From positions 248,001 through 312,000 of the forward strand of contig NZ_JIAG01000001.1 in NCBI RefSeq assembly GCF_000688395.1: a DNA stretch of 64,000 bases. Reading direction: 5' to 3'. The position numbers were made by a program, and so were the translations under genes. Within the stretch, counting starts at the first letter, position 1. Each line of letters begins with the position of its first letter. Of this stretch, positions 32,388 through 41,718 are shown in pieces. The stretch is from Haematomicrobium sanguinis DSM 21259 (GTDB lineage Bacteria; Actinomycetota; Actinomycetes; Actinomycetales; Micrococcaceae). The notes under the pieces are model-generated. The model did not search any database. It was not told where the DNA came from and saw nothing but the letters and a program-made list of their open reading frames with translations.

Positions 32388-33599
32388 TTAGTCGAACCAG
32401 GGGTCGAGACCGTGCAGCGGGAACACTTCCTTGCGGGTCGCCATGATCGCTCGGTCTATTGCCGAATTCGGGTCATAACCAATGTCCCAGGACTTCCACC
32501 ACAGATCGGCCCCATCCCCCATCCGCTCCGGAGCTTCCACACCGTAACGTTCCTTCACCATCTCCCTCCACGGTGCTGGTACCGCGGTCTCGAGAGGGAT
32601 GGCGCGCCCGGACGCGAGCGCCATGAGATGAGTCCAGGTGCGGGGCACTACCGACGTAATGTTGTATCCGCCTCCACCAAGTGCCAGCCAGCGCGACTCG
32701 GTGTGTTTGCGCGCTAAGGAATCCACCGAGAGCACCGCTTGCCGTTGGGCGTCCACCGATAGTCTTAAGTTGGTAAGCGGGTCGGATCGGTGTGAATCGC
32801 AGCCGTGCTGGGACACGATCACTTCCGGCTCAAAGGCGGCGGCCAGTTGCGGAACCACCGAGTGGAAAGCGCGCAGCCAGTCCCCGTCTCCGGTCCGGGC
32901 GCCAAGTGCCACGTTCACCGCGGTGCCCTCGGCGTTTGCGCCCCCAATATCATTCGCGAAGCCCGTTCCGGGAAAGAGCGTCATCCCGGACTCGTGCAGC
33001 GAAATGGTCATCACCCGCGGCTCGTCCCAAAACACTTTCTCCACGCCGTCACCGTGGTGCGCGTCGACGTCAATGTAGATGACTCGGCCCACACCCAAAT
33101 CCAAAAGTTCCTGTATGGCCAAAGCGGCATCGTTATAGACGCAGAATCCGCTGGCCGCTCCCGGCATGGCGTGGTGCAGACCGCCGGAAAAGTTCACCGC
33201 ATGAGTGATTCTTCCCGACGCGACATCTCGCGCCGCCAAGAGCGATCCGCCCACGATTCGCGCCGACGCATCATGCATTCCAGCAAAGGCGGGATCGTCC
33301 GCGGTTCCGAGCCCGCGCTCTGGGATCGAGAGCGTAGGGTCCTCGCTGACCGCACGCACCGCCTCGATATATTCCGCGGTATGCACATGTTCGAGCTCCG
33401 CATCGGACGCGATCTCAGGTTCACCCAGCGAAACATTCTCTAAGTCGAATATTTCGAATTGCTCCGCCAATTCTGCCGTCAGCCGCAACCGTTCCGGGTT
33501 CATCGGATGCTGGTCGCCAAAGTTATACGCAGTGAGCGCTGGGTCCCAGTAGATACGGGTGGGGACCGGGCTATGGGCCAATGGTGAGCGTGCAGTCAC
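32388..33599 (-). CDS. acuC: histone-deacetylase-like AcuC protein
   Basis: 403-residue class-I-type deacetylase fold. Metal and catalytic motifs: NFSGGLHHAMPGAASGFCVYND with the HH pair, YIDVDAHHGDGVEKVFW (Asp, His), and SQHGCDSHRSDPL with the third ligand Asp. AcuC removes acetyl groups from acetyl-CoA synthetase in other bacteria; acs is encoded 27 kb away in the same window. GTG 33599 has TAGCCT ending 7 nt before it (leaderless). Cytosolic. Confidence 0.9.
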   Translation of the reverse strand: MTARSPLAHSPVPTRIYWDPALTAYNFGDQHPMNPERLRLTAELAEQFEIFDLENVSLGEPEIASDAELEHVHTAEYIEAVRAVSEDPTLSIPERGLGTADDPAFAGMHDASARIVGGSLLAARDVASGRITHAVNFSGGLHHAMPGAASGFCVYNDAALAIQELLDLGVGRVIYIDVDAHHGDGVEKVFWDEPRVMTISLHESGMTLFPGTGFANDIGGANAEGTAVNVALGARTGDGDWLRAFHSVVPQLAAAFEPEVIVSQHGCDSHRSDPLTNLRLSVDAQRQAVLSVDSLARKHTESRWLALGGGGYNITSVVPRTWTHLMALASGRAIPLETAVPAPWREMVKERYGVEAPERMGDGADLWWKSWDIGYDPNSAIDRAIMATRKEVFPLHGLDPWFD

Positions 33600-33683
33600 C
33601 TAACACAGGCTACGCGAACTTGTGGCTTGACCCACATTTGAGCCCGCTTCGCGCCCGGGTGAGTGGTTGAATAAGCAAGGTAC

Positions 33684-35129
33684 ATGTTCAAGCTGCGACA
33701 AGGGACGGTGAGCACCGGGTTGAGTTTTCCACGAGCCGCACGTGCGCACCACCAAGGACCGCGCCGATCAATTTTCGCACTGGTCCGCGACTTCATTAAC
33801 TCGGTCGCCAACTCCTCCCCGGCCCGCCTAGCGCTCATCGTCTTTGCCATGGTCGTGTTCTTCTTCACGGCTCTGCTGATGTTGCCCATCTCTTCGGCAA
33901 GCGGCGAAGTCACCCCGCTCCCGGACGCCCTTTTCACCGCCGCGTCCGCGGTCTGCGTGACCGGACTGACTGTCGTTTCCACCGCAACGTACTGGTCCTT
34001 CTTTGGCCAGTTGGTCATCCTGATCGGCGTCTTCATCGGTGGTCTTGGAACCCTCACGCTGGCATCAGTTCTCGCGCTCATTGTGAGCAAGCGACTGGGC
34101 GTGCGCGGCAAACTCATCGCCGCCGAGGCCACCAACACCGCCGGAAAGCTCGGCGAAGTGGGCACACTACTGCGAATCGTGATCACCACCTCGGTCATCG
34201 CCGAGTTCTCCATTGCTCTTATGCTGTTTCCGCGCTTCCTGATCCTGGGCGAGTCCGTCGGCCAAGCGCTCTGGCATGCCATCTTCTACGGCATCTCCGC
34301 GTTTAACAACGCCGGATTCACCCCCCACTCCGACGGGCTCATCCCCTATGAGGAAGACCCGTGGATCCTGGTCCCGCTCATGCTCGGTGTGTTCCTGGGC
34401 AGCCTCGGTTTCCCGGTCATGATGGTGCTCATCGCCTCCCGATTGCGCGTCAAACGCTGGAACCTGCACACCAAGCTCACCATCCTGGTCTCGCTCATTC
34501 TGCTCGTCGCCGGCACCATCGGCTGGGCGCTCCTGGAGTGGAACAACCCGAAAACCATTGGCGACATGACGTTCGGGGACAAGACCCTCCACTCGGTGTT
34601 CGCTTCGGTCATGATGCGCTCGGGCGGATTCAACCTGGTCGAAATGATTGACCTGAACTCATCGTCGCGCCTGCTCACCGACGCCCTCATGTTTGCCGGC
34701 GGCGGCTCCGCCTCGACCGCGGGCGGCATTAAGGTGACCACCATCGCCGTCGTATTTCTTGCCATCGTGGCCGAAGCGCGCGGTGACGCGGACATGAAAG
34801 CCTATGGACGCACGGTGAGCCTCGGCACGCTGCGCGTGGCCGTCTCCGTGATTGCCATGGGCGCGACCGTGGTGCTCATCGGCACCGGCGCGATCCTCAT
34901 CACGAGCGACACCAATTTGGACCGCGCGCTCTTTGAGGTCATTTCCGCGTTTGCGACCTGCGGGCTGAGCACCGGGCTGTCGGCTGAGCTCGATCCGGTC
35001 GGAAAGTATATTCTGTCAGCACTGATGTTTACCGGGCGCGTGGGCACCGTGACGCTCGCGGCGGCCCTTGCACTGCGGCAACGCAGCCAGCTGTATCACT
35101 ACCCGGAAGAGAGGCCGATCATTGGCTGA
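33684..35129 (+). CDS. trkH: TrkH/KtrB-type potassium channel subunit
   Basis: 481-residue potassium transporter with repeated M1-P-M2 units. Selectivity-filter turns: SAVCVTGLTVV, SAFNNAGFTPHSDG, MMRSGGFNLVEM and SAFATCGLSTG. The first ~30 residues are basic and cytoplasmic. It works with the TrkA ring protein encoded next, whose TTG start lies within its last 8 bp. The pair imports potassium using membrane potential. Confidence 0.92.
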   Translation: MFKLRQGTVSTGLSFPRAARAHHQGPRRSIFALVRDFINSVANSSPARLALIVFAMVVFFFTALLMLPISSASGEVTPLPDALFTAASAVCVTGLTVVSTATYWSFFGQLVILIGVFIGGLGTLTLASVLALIVSKRLGVRGKLIAAEATNTAGKLGEVGTLLRIVITTSVIAEFSIALMLFPRFLILGESVGQALWHAIFYGISAFNNAGFTPHSDGLIPYEEDPWILVPLMLGVFLGSLGFPVMMVLIASRLRVKRWNLHTKLTILVSLILLVAGTIGWALLEWNNPKTIGDMTFGDKTLHSVFASVMMRSGGFNLVEMIDLNSSSRLLTDALMFAGGGSASTAGGIKVTTIAVVFLAIVAEARGDADMKAYGRTVSLGTLRVAVSVIAMGATVVLIGTGAILITSDTNLDRALFEVISAFATCGLSTGLSAELDPVGKYILSALMFTGRVGTVTLAAALALRQRSQLYHYPEERPIIG

Positions 35130-35808
35130 GAGACAATCAGGCGCATCCAGGCCAGACCACTTGGCACCGGTACTCGTGATCGGGCTGGGCCGTTTCGGCG
35201 CCGCGACCGCCGCCCAATTGGTGGAACTGGGCCGCGAAGTCCTCGCGATCGAGCGCGACCCCGCCCTGGTTCAAAAGTTTGCCGGCCAGCTCACGCACGT
35301 GGTCGAGGCGGACGCGACTAACATTGACGCGCTACGCCAATTGGGCGCCGAGGAATTCACCTCCGCGGTGGTCGGCGTCGGCACCTCCATCGAGTCCAGC
35401 GTGTTGATCACGGTGAACCTGGTCGACCTGGGTATCGAGCACATTTGGGTCAAGGCCATCACCGCCGCGCACGGCAAAATTCTGGCGCGCATCGGCGCGA
35501 ACCACATCATCTACCCGGAAGCCGATGCCGGCCGCCGCGCCGCGCACTTGGTCGGTGGGCGCATGCTGGACTACATCGAGTTCGATGACGACTTCGCGAT
35601 CGTCAAAATGTACCCGCCCAAGGAGACCGTCGGCTTCACGCTCGGCGAGGCGCAAATCCGCAGCAAGTACGGGGTCACCGTGGTCGGCGTGAAGTCGCCC
35701 GGCGAGGATTTCACCTACGCGCGCCCCGACACTCGCGTGTCCAGCCGCGACACGCTCATCGTGTCCGGTCACGTGGAACTTTTGGAGCGGTTCGCGGCCA
35801 GGCCGTGA
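35122..35808 (+). CDS. trkA: TrkA-type potassium uptake regulator (RCK domain)
   Basis: 228 residues. Rossmann NAD-binding motif VIGLGRFGAATAAQL (residues 19-33), acidic beta-2 end AIERDP, then the TrkA-C subdomain (about 140-225). Controls gating of the TrkH channel by nucleotide binding. TTG 35122 is preferred: AGAGAGG is upstream at the right distance and the frame overlaps the trkH end, giving coupling. Confidence 0.9.
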   Translation: MAERQSGASRPDHLAPVLVIGLGRFGAATAAQLVELGREVLAIERDPALVQKFAGQLTHVVEADATNIDALRQLGAEEFTSAVVGVGTSIESSVLITVNLVDLGIEHIWVKAITAAHGKILARIGANHIIYPEADAGRRAAHLVGGRMLDYIEFDDDFAIVKMYPPKETVGFTLGEAQIRSKYGVTVVGVKSPGEDFTYARPDTRVSSRDTLIVSGHVELLERFAARP

Positions 35809-35861
35809 GGGCCCGCGCACCGGCACGCACCCGATAGCCGCACCTAGATCTCCCCGGTCAG

Positions 35862-35884
35862 AGACCCATAACAGTTATGGGTCT
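35862..35884. terminator. short palindrome between convergent trkA and proC
   Basis: AGACCCATAAC, A, GTTATGGGTCT: perfect 11-bp arms with a 1-nt centre. It lies between the convergent trkA and proC ends. Partial repeats of both halves (GTTATAC, AGACCC) follow at 35894-35907. No T-run. Confidence 0.55.
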
Positions 35885-35919
35885 AAACCTCCCGTTATAC
35901 AGACCCGCAGGTGCCACGC

Positions 35920-36774
35920 CTACGCCCCGCCGAGCTCCCGCGTGATCTCTTCGGCACGCTCGCTCGCCGCCTGTGCCGCACGCGCCATGATCCCGCGCAT
36001 ATCCGCGTCATCGAACACGCGAATCGCCGCCTCCGTGGTGCCATTAGGGCTTGTCACAGCCTTGCGCAGCACACCCGGGTCAACCTCGGGCGCGTCCAGC
36101 ATCCTCCCTGCGCCGGCCACCGTCTTCGCGGCCAGAACGCGGGCTAGATCCGCGTCTAGCCCGAGCTGCTGCCCCGCCGCCGCCATGATCTCCGCGAGAT
36201 AAAACGCGTACGCCGGCCCCGAACCGCTCACGGCCGCAACGGCATTGACCTGATCCTCGGGCACCTGGGTCACAAAGCCGGTGGACTTGAGCAGGTCGGC
36301 CACGCGCTTCATGTCCGCTGGCCCCGTCCCGCGCCCCGCACTGATCGAGGTGACCCCCATCCCGACCTGGCTCGGCGTGTTCGGCATCGCCCGCACCACC
36401 GGCTGCCCGGCGCGCAGTTGCGCCTCAATCATGCCGGTCGTGACCGCGGCGGCCACCGACACCACAATCGCGCCCTTCTCCAGCGCTTGGCTTATTTCCG
36501 CGGCAAGCGCTTGGATGCCCTTGGGTTTCACCCCGAGTACGACGACGCCGGCCCTCTTCACTGCCTTGGCGTTGGCTTGGCCATCGGTCTCCGAGGCGAC
36601 GACGGTCACCGGTACCTGATTGCGCAAGGCGTTAGCGCTTTCTTCGCTCCGGCAGGTCGCAATCACGCGATCGGGGTCGAAGCCCGAGGCGAGAAGGCCG
36701 CGCAAGATCGCGCCGTTCATGGAACCCGTGCCCAAAAAAGCAACCTTGAGATCGGTGGTGGATGAGCTGTTCAC
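35920..36774 (-). CDS. proC: pyrroline-5-carboxylate reductase
   Basis: 284 residues; last step of proline synthesis, reducing P5C with NAD(P)H. The Rossmann motif VAFLGTGSMNGAILRGL begins near residue 11. VVLGVKPKG, RAMPNTPSQVGMG and the C-terminal AVSGSGPAYAFYLAEIMAAA block are diagnostic. GTG 36774 has GAGAAGGAG about 9 nt upstream. A promoter TTGACT-N16-TATTTT lies just before it. Confidence 0.92.
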   Translation of the reverse strand: MNSSSTTDLKVAFLGTGSMNGAILRGLLASGFDPDRVIATCRSEESANALRNQVPVTVVASETDGQANAKAVKRAGVVVLGVKPKGIQALAAEISQALEKGAIVVSVAAAVTTGMIEAQLRAGQPVVRAMPNTPSQVGMGVTSISAGRGTGPADMKRVADLLKSTGFVTQVPEDQVNAVAAVSGSGPAYAFYLAEIMAAAGQQLGLDADLARVLAAKTVAGAGRMLDAPEVDPGVLRKAVTSPNGTTEAAIRVFDDADMRGIMARAAQAASERAEEITRELGGA

Positions 36775-36804
36775 AGTGGTTTTCTCCTTCTCAAACCGGA
36801 CCAA

Positions 36805-36832
36805 AAAATATTCACAGATTACACACAGTCAA
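36805..36832 (-). promoter_or_regulatory. proC promoter
   Basis: TTGACT (36827-36832), 16-bp spacer, TATTTT (36805-36810), read on the minus strand; about 30 nt before the GTG. AT-rich against the GC-rich surroundings. Confidence 0.6.
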
Positions 36833-36879
36833 TCTTCGGTGTTATCCCAACCAGGGACCCTAATGTTTTAACTACCTCA

Positions 36880-36978
36880 TAAAGGTGCGAGTGATGATGA
36901 ATCAGATTTCCTGATCTGATCCTGGCGCCGGTGCTGGTCTAGGGAACCCCCAATCCCTCACCAATAGCACCGGCGCCT
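36880..36978 (+). other. unassigned region with a possible 9-codon frame and a 12-bp-arm hairpin
   Basis: A nine-codon frame (GTG near 36889, encoding MRVMMNQIS) is followed by a small stem CAGAT/ATCTG. Then comes a 12-bp-arm hairpin: 36925-36936 (GGCGCCGGTGCT) pairs with 36967-36978 around 30 nt, followed by TTTCTC. It sits between proC and the next gene with no gene of its own, and no + strand CDS reads through it. It could be a small RNA or a leader; I cannot assign a class. Confidence 0.35.
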
Positions 36979-37039
36979 TTCTCATGTCCGCGACCCCTTT
37001 GCGCAAAGCACCCCGCCACATCCGCTCACCGAGCGATTG

Positions 37040-37825
37040 CTACACCGACGCGGGGAACGATTCCCTTGCAAACTCCAGTGAGCGGCGCAGAAGCTCTTCC
37101 CGCTCCCCCGGCTCCTTGAACTTTCGGGTGCTCACTTCCACCGCCACGACCCCGTCCCACTCGCTGTCTTTGAGGTACTGCAGTGTTTCGCGCACCGGCT
37201 GTTGGCCATCCCCGGGCACCAAGTGGGCGTCCTTGTTGTTGGCGTTGCCGTCGGTCAAGTGCAGGTGTGCGAGCCGGGAGCCCAGCGCCTTAATTGCCGT
37301 GAGGGAATCCTGGTCGGCAATGGAGGCATGTGAAAAGTCCCAGGTCACGTTTTGATAGTCCAGTTCCACGGGATCCCAGTGCGGCAAATATGCTTTCATA
37401 TCTGAGCCGCGCACCCGCCATGGGTACATGTTCTCGACCGCGATCCGCACCCCGTATTCGTTCTCAATGTCTCGGATACCCTCAGCGAAGGATTCCGCGT
37501 ATCCGGTCTGCCACCGAAACGGCGGGTGCGCCACCACAACTTCGGCGCCAACATCGTGAGCCATTTGCGCCGAGCGGTGGATCTTGTTCCACGCTTTGCC
37601 CCACACCTGCTGGGTCAAGAGCAGTGTCGGAGCATGGACTGCCAGAATCGGTTGCGCATATTTTTGCGAGAGCGACTTGAGGACCTGGGTGTTTTGTGAG
37701 TCCTGGTTGTTTGTCACCATGACTTCGACGCCGTCATAGCCAAGATCGTGAGCGACGGCAAACGCATCGTGAACGTTGAGCGGATAGACCGAGGCCGAGG
37801 ACAGTGCGATGGGCACGTGCGGCAT
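37040..37825 (-). CDS. xylose-isomerase-like TIM-barrel sugar phosphate isomerase/epimerase
   Basis: 261 residues with AP endonuclease 2-fold features: VYPLNVHDAFAVAHDLGYDG, EVMVTN, ILAVHAPT, VVVAHPPFRW, IAVENMYPW, TWDFSHASIAD, LAHLHLTDGN and VVAVEVST. Metal ligands are likely Glu in VENM, His in DFSHA, His in HLHL and Glu in VEVS. The substrate is unknown; it is third in the topA-ppx run, 15 bp after ppx. Confidence 0.8.
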   Translation of the reverse strand: MPHVPIALSSASVYPLNVHDAFAVAHDLGYDGVEVMVTNNQDSQNTQVLKSLSQKYAQPILAVHAPTLLLTQQVWGKAWNKIHRSAQMAHDVGAEVVVAHPPFRWQTGYAESFAEGIRDIENEYGVRIAVENMYPWRVRGSDMKAYLPHWDPVELDYQNVTWDFSHASIADQDSLTAIKALGSRLAHLHLTDGNANNKDAHLVPGDGQQPVRETLQYLKDSEWDGVVAVEVSTRKFKEPGEREELLRRSLEFARESFPASV

Positions 37826-37840
37826 ATGCTCTTCCTCGTG

Positions 37841-38842
37841 TCAGGTCTGGGTGAATGGCGGCGGCGCGAGTTCCACGTGCCCCACTCCCACCGTAGGCAT
37901 TTTCTCTTCGGATTCAAACATAAGCGTATCGAACCTGCGCAGGATAAGCCCTTCGCGTAGCGCCCAAGGACATATTTCCAAGCTGGCGACGTTGAACTTT
38001 TCCATGGCCGCCTCGGCAACCATGGCGCCCGCGAGCACTTGCCGTGCGCGCAAGGCGGAGACCCCGTCCAGGTTGACGCGGTCTGCCACGCTCATCGCCG
38101 TCAACCGCTTGGTCCAGATCCGCAAGTCATGCAGGCGCAACTCTCGGCGCACCAACGGCCCCTCACCGCTTGGCGCGGCGCCGGTCATCCGGGCCAGCGA
38201 GCGGAAGGTCTTCGAGGTTCCCACCACCATGTGGGCAGTGCCCAGCTTCGTGAAGGGCTTTATGTGCGGCGCGAGCGTTTCACGAATGTATTTGCCAAGC
38301 TCCTTGACGCTCTTGGCGCTCGGCGGGTCCTCAGGCAACCAGTCGCGGGTGAGGCGTGCGGCTCCGAGCGGAACGGAGGCTGCGTGCGTGGGTAGTTCAT
38401 CTTCACCCATGGCCATTTCGAGCGAGCCGCCGCCAATATCGAGATTGAGAATGTTTCCGGCGCCCCAGCCAAACCAGCGGCGCACCGCCTGAAACGTTGC
38501 GGCGGCTTCTTGCGGACCGGAGAGTTCGGTCAAGACCACGCCGGTCGTCTTCCGGATTCGATCAATGACGTCTTCGCCGTTGCCTGCTTCGCGGATAGCC
38601 GAGGTGCAAAAGGCGAGCAGGTCATCTGCTTGATGCTCGGAGGCGAATTGCCGTGCTCCGGTGACAAAATCCATCAGCGAGCGCTGCCCCGACTCGGTAA
38701 TATTGCCGGCCGCATCCAACATGGTGACCAGTTGGAGCGGCTCCTTGTGCGAGGCAAACGGGATGGGCCTGGCGCCCGGGTAGGCGTCGACGAGTTGCAG
38801 ATGCCCGGTGTTGGAGCCAATGTCCAACACGCCTAAACGCAC
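37841..38842 (-). CDS. Ppx/GppA exopolyphosphatase family protein
   Basis: 333 residues with the actin-like fold: phosphate loop LDIGSNTGHLQLVDA at the N-terminus, ELSGPQEAAATF and NLDIGGGSLEMAMGEDE (Gly-rich P2 loop). It hydrolyses polyphosphate or pppGpp; the lack of the C-terminal HD part makes the short, mycobacterial Ppx1/2-like form the best match. GTG start with AGGGGA upstream, 8 bp after topA. Confidence 0.88.
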   Translation of the reverse strand: MRLGVLDIGSNTGHLQLVDAYPGARPIPFASHKEPLQLVTMLDAAGNITESGQRSLMDFVTGARQFASEHQADDLLAFCTSAIREAGNGEDVIDRIRKTTGVVLTELSGPQEAAATFQAVRRWFGWGAGNILNLDIGGGSLEMAMGEDELPTHAASVPLGAARLTRDWLPEDPPSAKSVKELGKYIRETLAPHIKPFTKLGTAHMVVGTSKTFRSLARMTGAAPSGEGPLVRRELRLHDLRIWTKRLTAMSVADRVNLDGVSALRARQVLAGAMVAEAAMEKFNVASLEICPWALREGLILRRFDTLMFESEEKMPTVGVGHVELAPPPFTQT

Positions 38843-38850
38843 CGGGTCCC

Positions 38851-41571
38851 CTATTTCTTCTTGGCGGTACGCCGGCCGCGAGCGGGCTTCTTTGCTGGAC
38901 CCTTGGCGCGCTTCTCGGCCAACATTTCGAAGGCGCGTTCCTTGGTCAGCTCTTCCACGGCCATGGCCCGCGGCACCGTGACGTTAGTTTCCCCATCCGT
39001 CACATAGGGGCCGAAGCGCCCGTCCTTGACGACGACCTTCTTGCCATTGGTCGGGTCCTCGCCGAACTCGGCTAGCGGTGCCGATGCGGCGGAGCGCCCG
39101 CGCTGCTTGGGCTGTGCATAGATCTCCAGAGCCTCGGGGAGCGTGATCGTGAAGATCTGCTCCTCGCTGGCAATGGAGCGAGAATCCGCACCCTTCTTGA
39201 GATACGGCCCGAACCGGCCGTTCTGCACCGTAATATCGACACCCTCGGCGTCTTGTCCCACCACGCGAGGTAGGGACATCAGCGCGAGCGCGTCCTCCAA
39301 CGTCACGGTGTCCATGCCCATGCTCTTGAACAGGCTGGCCGTCCTGGGGCGCACCTTGGCCGGTTTCTTTGGCGGCTTGGGTTTGCCGTTTTTGTAGTAC
39401 TCCACCGGCTGGTTTGCCAACTCCTCGGCACTCGGCTCGGGGATGACCTCGGAAACATAGGGACCGTACTGCCCATCCCGGACCACAATGTCGCGGCCGG
39501 TTTCCGGGTCTTGGCCAAGTACACGGTCCCCAAAGGATGCCTGTTCCATCAGTTCACGCGCCTTCTCGGCGGTCAACTCATCCGGGGCAAGGTCCGCGGG
39601 AATGTTGGCGCGTTGCGGATCGGTCACGACCCCGTCCGCATCTACCGTCTCGGCGGATTCCAGGTAGGGGCCGAATTTGCCGACGCGCAGGGTAATGCCA
39701 TCGGCAATCTCGATGGAGTTAATAGCGCGGGCGTCGATTTCGCCGAGCCCGTTCACCACACCCTGCAGTCCGCGCTCATCTCCGGAACCAAAGTAGAACT
39801 GGGAGAGCCAATCATTGCGCATGGTTTCTCCGCGCGCAATGGAGTCCAGGTCTTCTTCCATTTCGGCCGTGAAGTCGTAGTCCACGTAATTGGAAAAGTG
39901 CTCCTCCAAGAGCCGCACCACGGAGAACGCAATCCAGCTGGGCACCAACGCCGAGCCGCGTTGATTCACGTAACCGCGGTCCATGATCGTGGAAATCGTC
40001 GCGGCGTAGGTTGATGGGCGGCCGATCCCGCGCTCTTCCAGCGTCTTGACCAGGCTGGCTTCGGTGTAGCGGGGTGGCGGGGACGTGTCGTGGCCCGTCG
40101 GGGAGAGTTGCTCGGCCGCGACCTTTTGCTTCTCCGCCAATTCGGGAAGGTGAGCTTCGCCGGTGGTGGAGGCATCGCCGTCGTCATTCCGGCTTTCATC
40201 CTTGCCTTCCTCATAGGCGGCCATGAAGCCGCGGAAGGTGATGACGGTGCCGCTCGCGCTGAACTCGGCGACGCGGGCATCGCTGGCCGTGCCGGTGATC
40301 TTGACCGAGGAGGTGGAGCCCTTCGCGTCCTCCATTTGGGAGGCGACCGTGCGCTTCCAGATCAACTCGTACAGCTTGAACTCACGCGCCGAGAGGAGGC
40401 TCTGCACTTGACGCGGGGTGCGGAAGGAATCGCCGGCGGGTCGGATGGCCTCGTGCGCCTCCTGCGCGTTCTTGGTCTTGCCCTTGTAGATGCGCGGGGA
40501 AGAGGGCACGTATTGCTGGCCGTAGAGTTCGGCGGCTTGGCGGCGGGCGGCGTTGGTGGCCTGGTCGCTCAGCGCCGTCGAGTCGGTGCGCATATAGGTG
40601 ATGTAGCCGTTTTCATAGAGTCGTTGGGCGACCTGCATGGTCTCGCGGGCGGAAAAGCGGAGCTTACGCCCGGCTTCCTGTTGCAGGGTGGACGTGGTGA
40701 ACGGCGCGGCCGGACGGCGAGTGTACGGCTTATTCTCAACGCTCGTGACGGTGAACGGCACGCCGGTCAGCCCCTCGGCGAGGCTGGTGGCCGCCGCCTC
40801 ATCCAGAGCGGCGGCACCGCGAGCCTTGAGCTGACCCTTATCGTCAAAGTCCTTGCCGGTGGCAACGCGGGAACCATCAACCGCACTCAAACGCGCCGCG
40901 AAGGACTGCCCCTCGGCGGTAAAGGTGCCCAGAATGTCCCAGTAGTTCGCCGATCGGAAGGCCATCCGCTCGCGCTCCCGGTCCACCACCAGGCGGGTCG
41001 CCACAGACTGCACACGACCGGCGGACAAACCGCGCGCCACCTTGCGCCACAGCACCGGAGATATCTCGTAACCGTAGAGCCGATCCAGGATGCGCCGGGT
41101 TTCCTGGGCGTCGACAAGGGCATCGTCGACGTCTCGCATTTCCTTCAGCGAGCGGTGAATGGCTTCCTTGGTGATTTCTGGAAACACCAGCCGGTGCACG
41201 GGCACCTTGGGCTTGAGGACTTGGAGCAGGTGCCAGGCTATCGCCTCGCCTTCCCTGTCACCGTCGGTGGCGAGGAAGAGTTCGTCGGCATCTTTGAGCG
41301 CGGCCTTGAGTTCGGTGACGGTCTTTTTCTTGTCATTGGAGACCACGTAGTAGGGCTCAAAGTCATTGTCGATGTCCACCGCGAATTTGCCCACCGAGGT
41401 CTTTTTCAGCTCGGCTGGCAGGTCGGAGGGCTGGGGCAAGTCACGGATGTGCCCCATCGAGGCGGTGACTTCATAGCCTTCGCCCAAGTAGCTTGCGATG
41501 GTCTTGCCCTTGGCGGGGGACTCCACGATCACAAGTTTTTTGGACGGTTTGGTGGTGGCCTTGGCTGGCAC
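38851..41571 (-). CDS. topA: DNA topoisomerase I
   Basis: 906-residue type IA topoisomerase relaxing negative supercoils. Toprim KLVIVESPAKGKTIASYLG and ATDGDREGEAIAWHL; catalytic Tyr326 in GYITYMRTDSTAL; C-terminal repeats (FGPYLESAE, YGPYVSE, FGPYLKKG, FGPYVTDG) replace zinc fingers, typical of actinobacteria, and a Lys-rich tail follows. A loop around SRNDDGDASTTG contains an ACGACGGCG motif. GTG 41571 is supported by AGGAG 5 nt upstream. Confidence 0.95.
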   Translation of the reverse strand: MPAKATTKPSKKLVIVESPAKGKTIASYLGEGYEVTASMGHIRDLPQPSDLPAELKKTSVGKFAVDIDNDFEPYYVVSNDKKKTVTELKAALKDADELFLATDGDREGEAIAWHLLQVLKPKVPVHRLVFPEITKEAIHRSLKEMRDVDDALVDAQETRRILDRLYGYEISPVLWRKVARGLSAGRVQSVATRLVVDRERERMAFRSANYWDILGTFTAEGQSFAARLSAVDGSRVATGKDFDDKGQLKARGAAALDEAAATSLAEGLTGVPFTVTSVENKPYTRRPAAPFTTSTLQQEAGRKLRFSARETMQVAQRLYENGYITYMRTDSTALSDQATNAARRQAAELYGQQYVPSSPRIYKGKTKNAQEAHEAIRPAGDSFRTPRQVQSLLSAREFKLYELIWKRTVASQMEDAKGSTSSVKITGTASDARVAEFSASGTVITFRGFMAAYEEGKDESRNDDGDASTTGEAHLPELAEKQKVAAEQLSPTGHDTSPPPRYTEASLVKTLEERGIGRPSTYAATISTIMDRGYVNQRGSALVPSWIAFSVVRLLEEHFSNYVDYDFTAEMEEDLDSIARGETMRNDWLSQFYFGSGDERGLQGVVNGLGEIDARAINSIEIADGITLRVGKFGPYLESAETVDADGVVTDPQRANIPADLAPDELTAEKARELMEQASFGDRVLGQDPETGRDIVVRDGQYGPYVSEVIPEPSAEELANQPVEYYKNGKPKPPKKPAKVRPRTASLFKSMGMDTVTLEDALALMSLPRVVGQDAEGVDITVQNGRFGPYLKKGADSRSIASEEQIFTITLPEALEIYAQPKQRGRSAASAPLAEFGEDPTNGKKVVVKDGRFGPYVTDGETNVTVPRAMAVEELTKERAFEMLAEKRAKGPAKKPARGRRTAKKK

Positions 41572-41718
41572 GGTACTCCTACGCGATGGACACACCGCCC
41601 GTGGTGTGAGGCGGTTTGTGGTTGTCAGTGCTCAATCATAACTGTGCACGCAAATCTCAAGCCTATCTGACCAGTGCGGAGCGGGCGCGGTCAAGGCGCG
41701 GGTCCCAGGGCACCCGCG

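Noticed and set aside
36925-36978. 6C RNA or a known riboswitch.
   Set aside because: The loop lacks the conserved C-runs of 6C RNA and no riboswitch core could be recognised.
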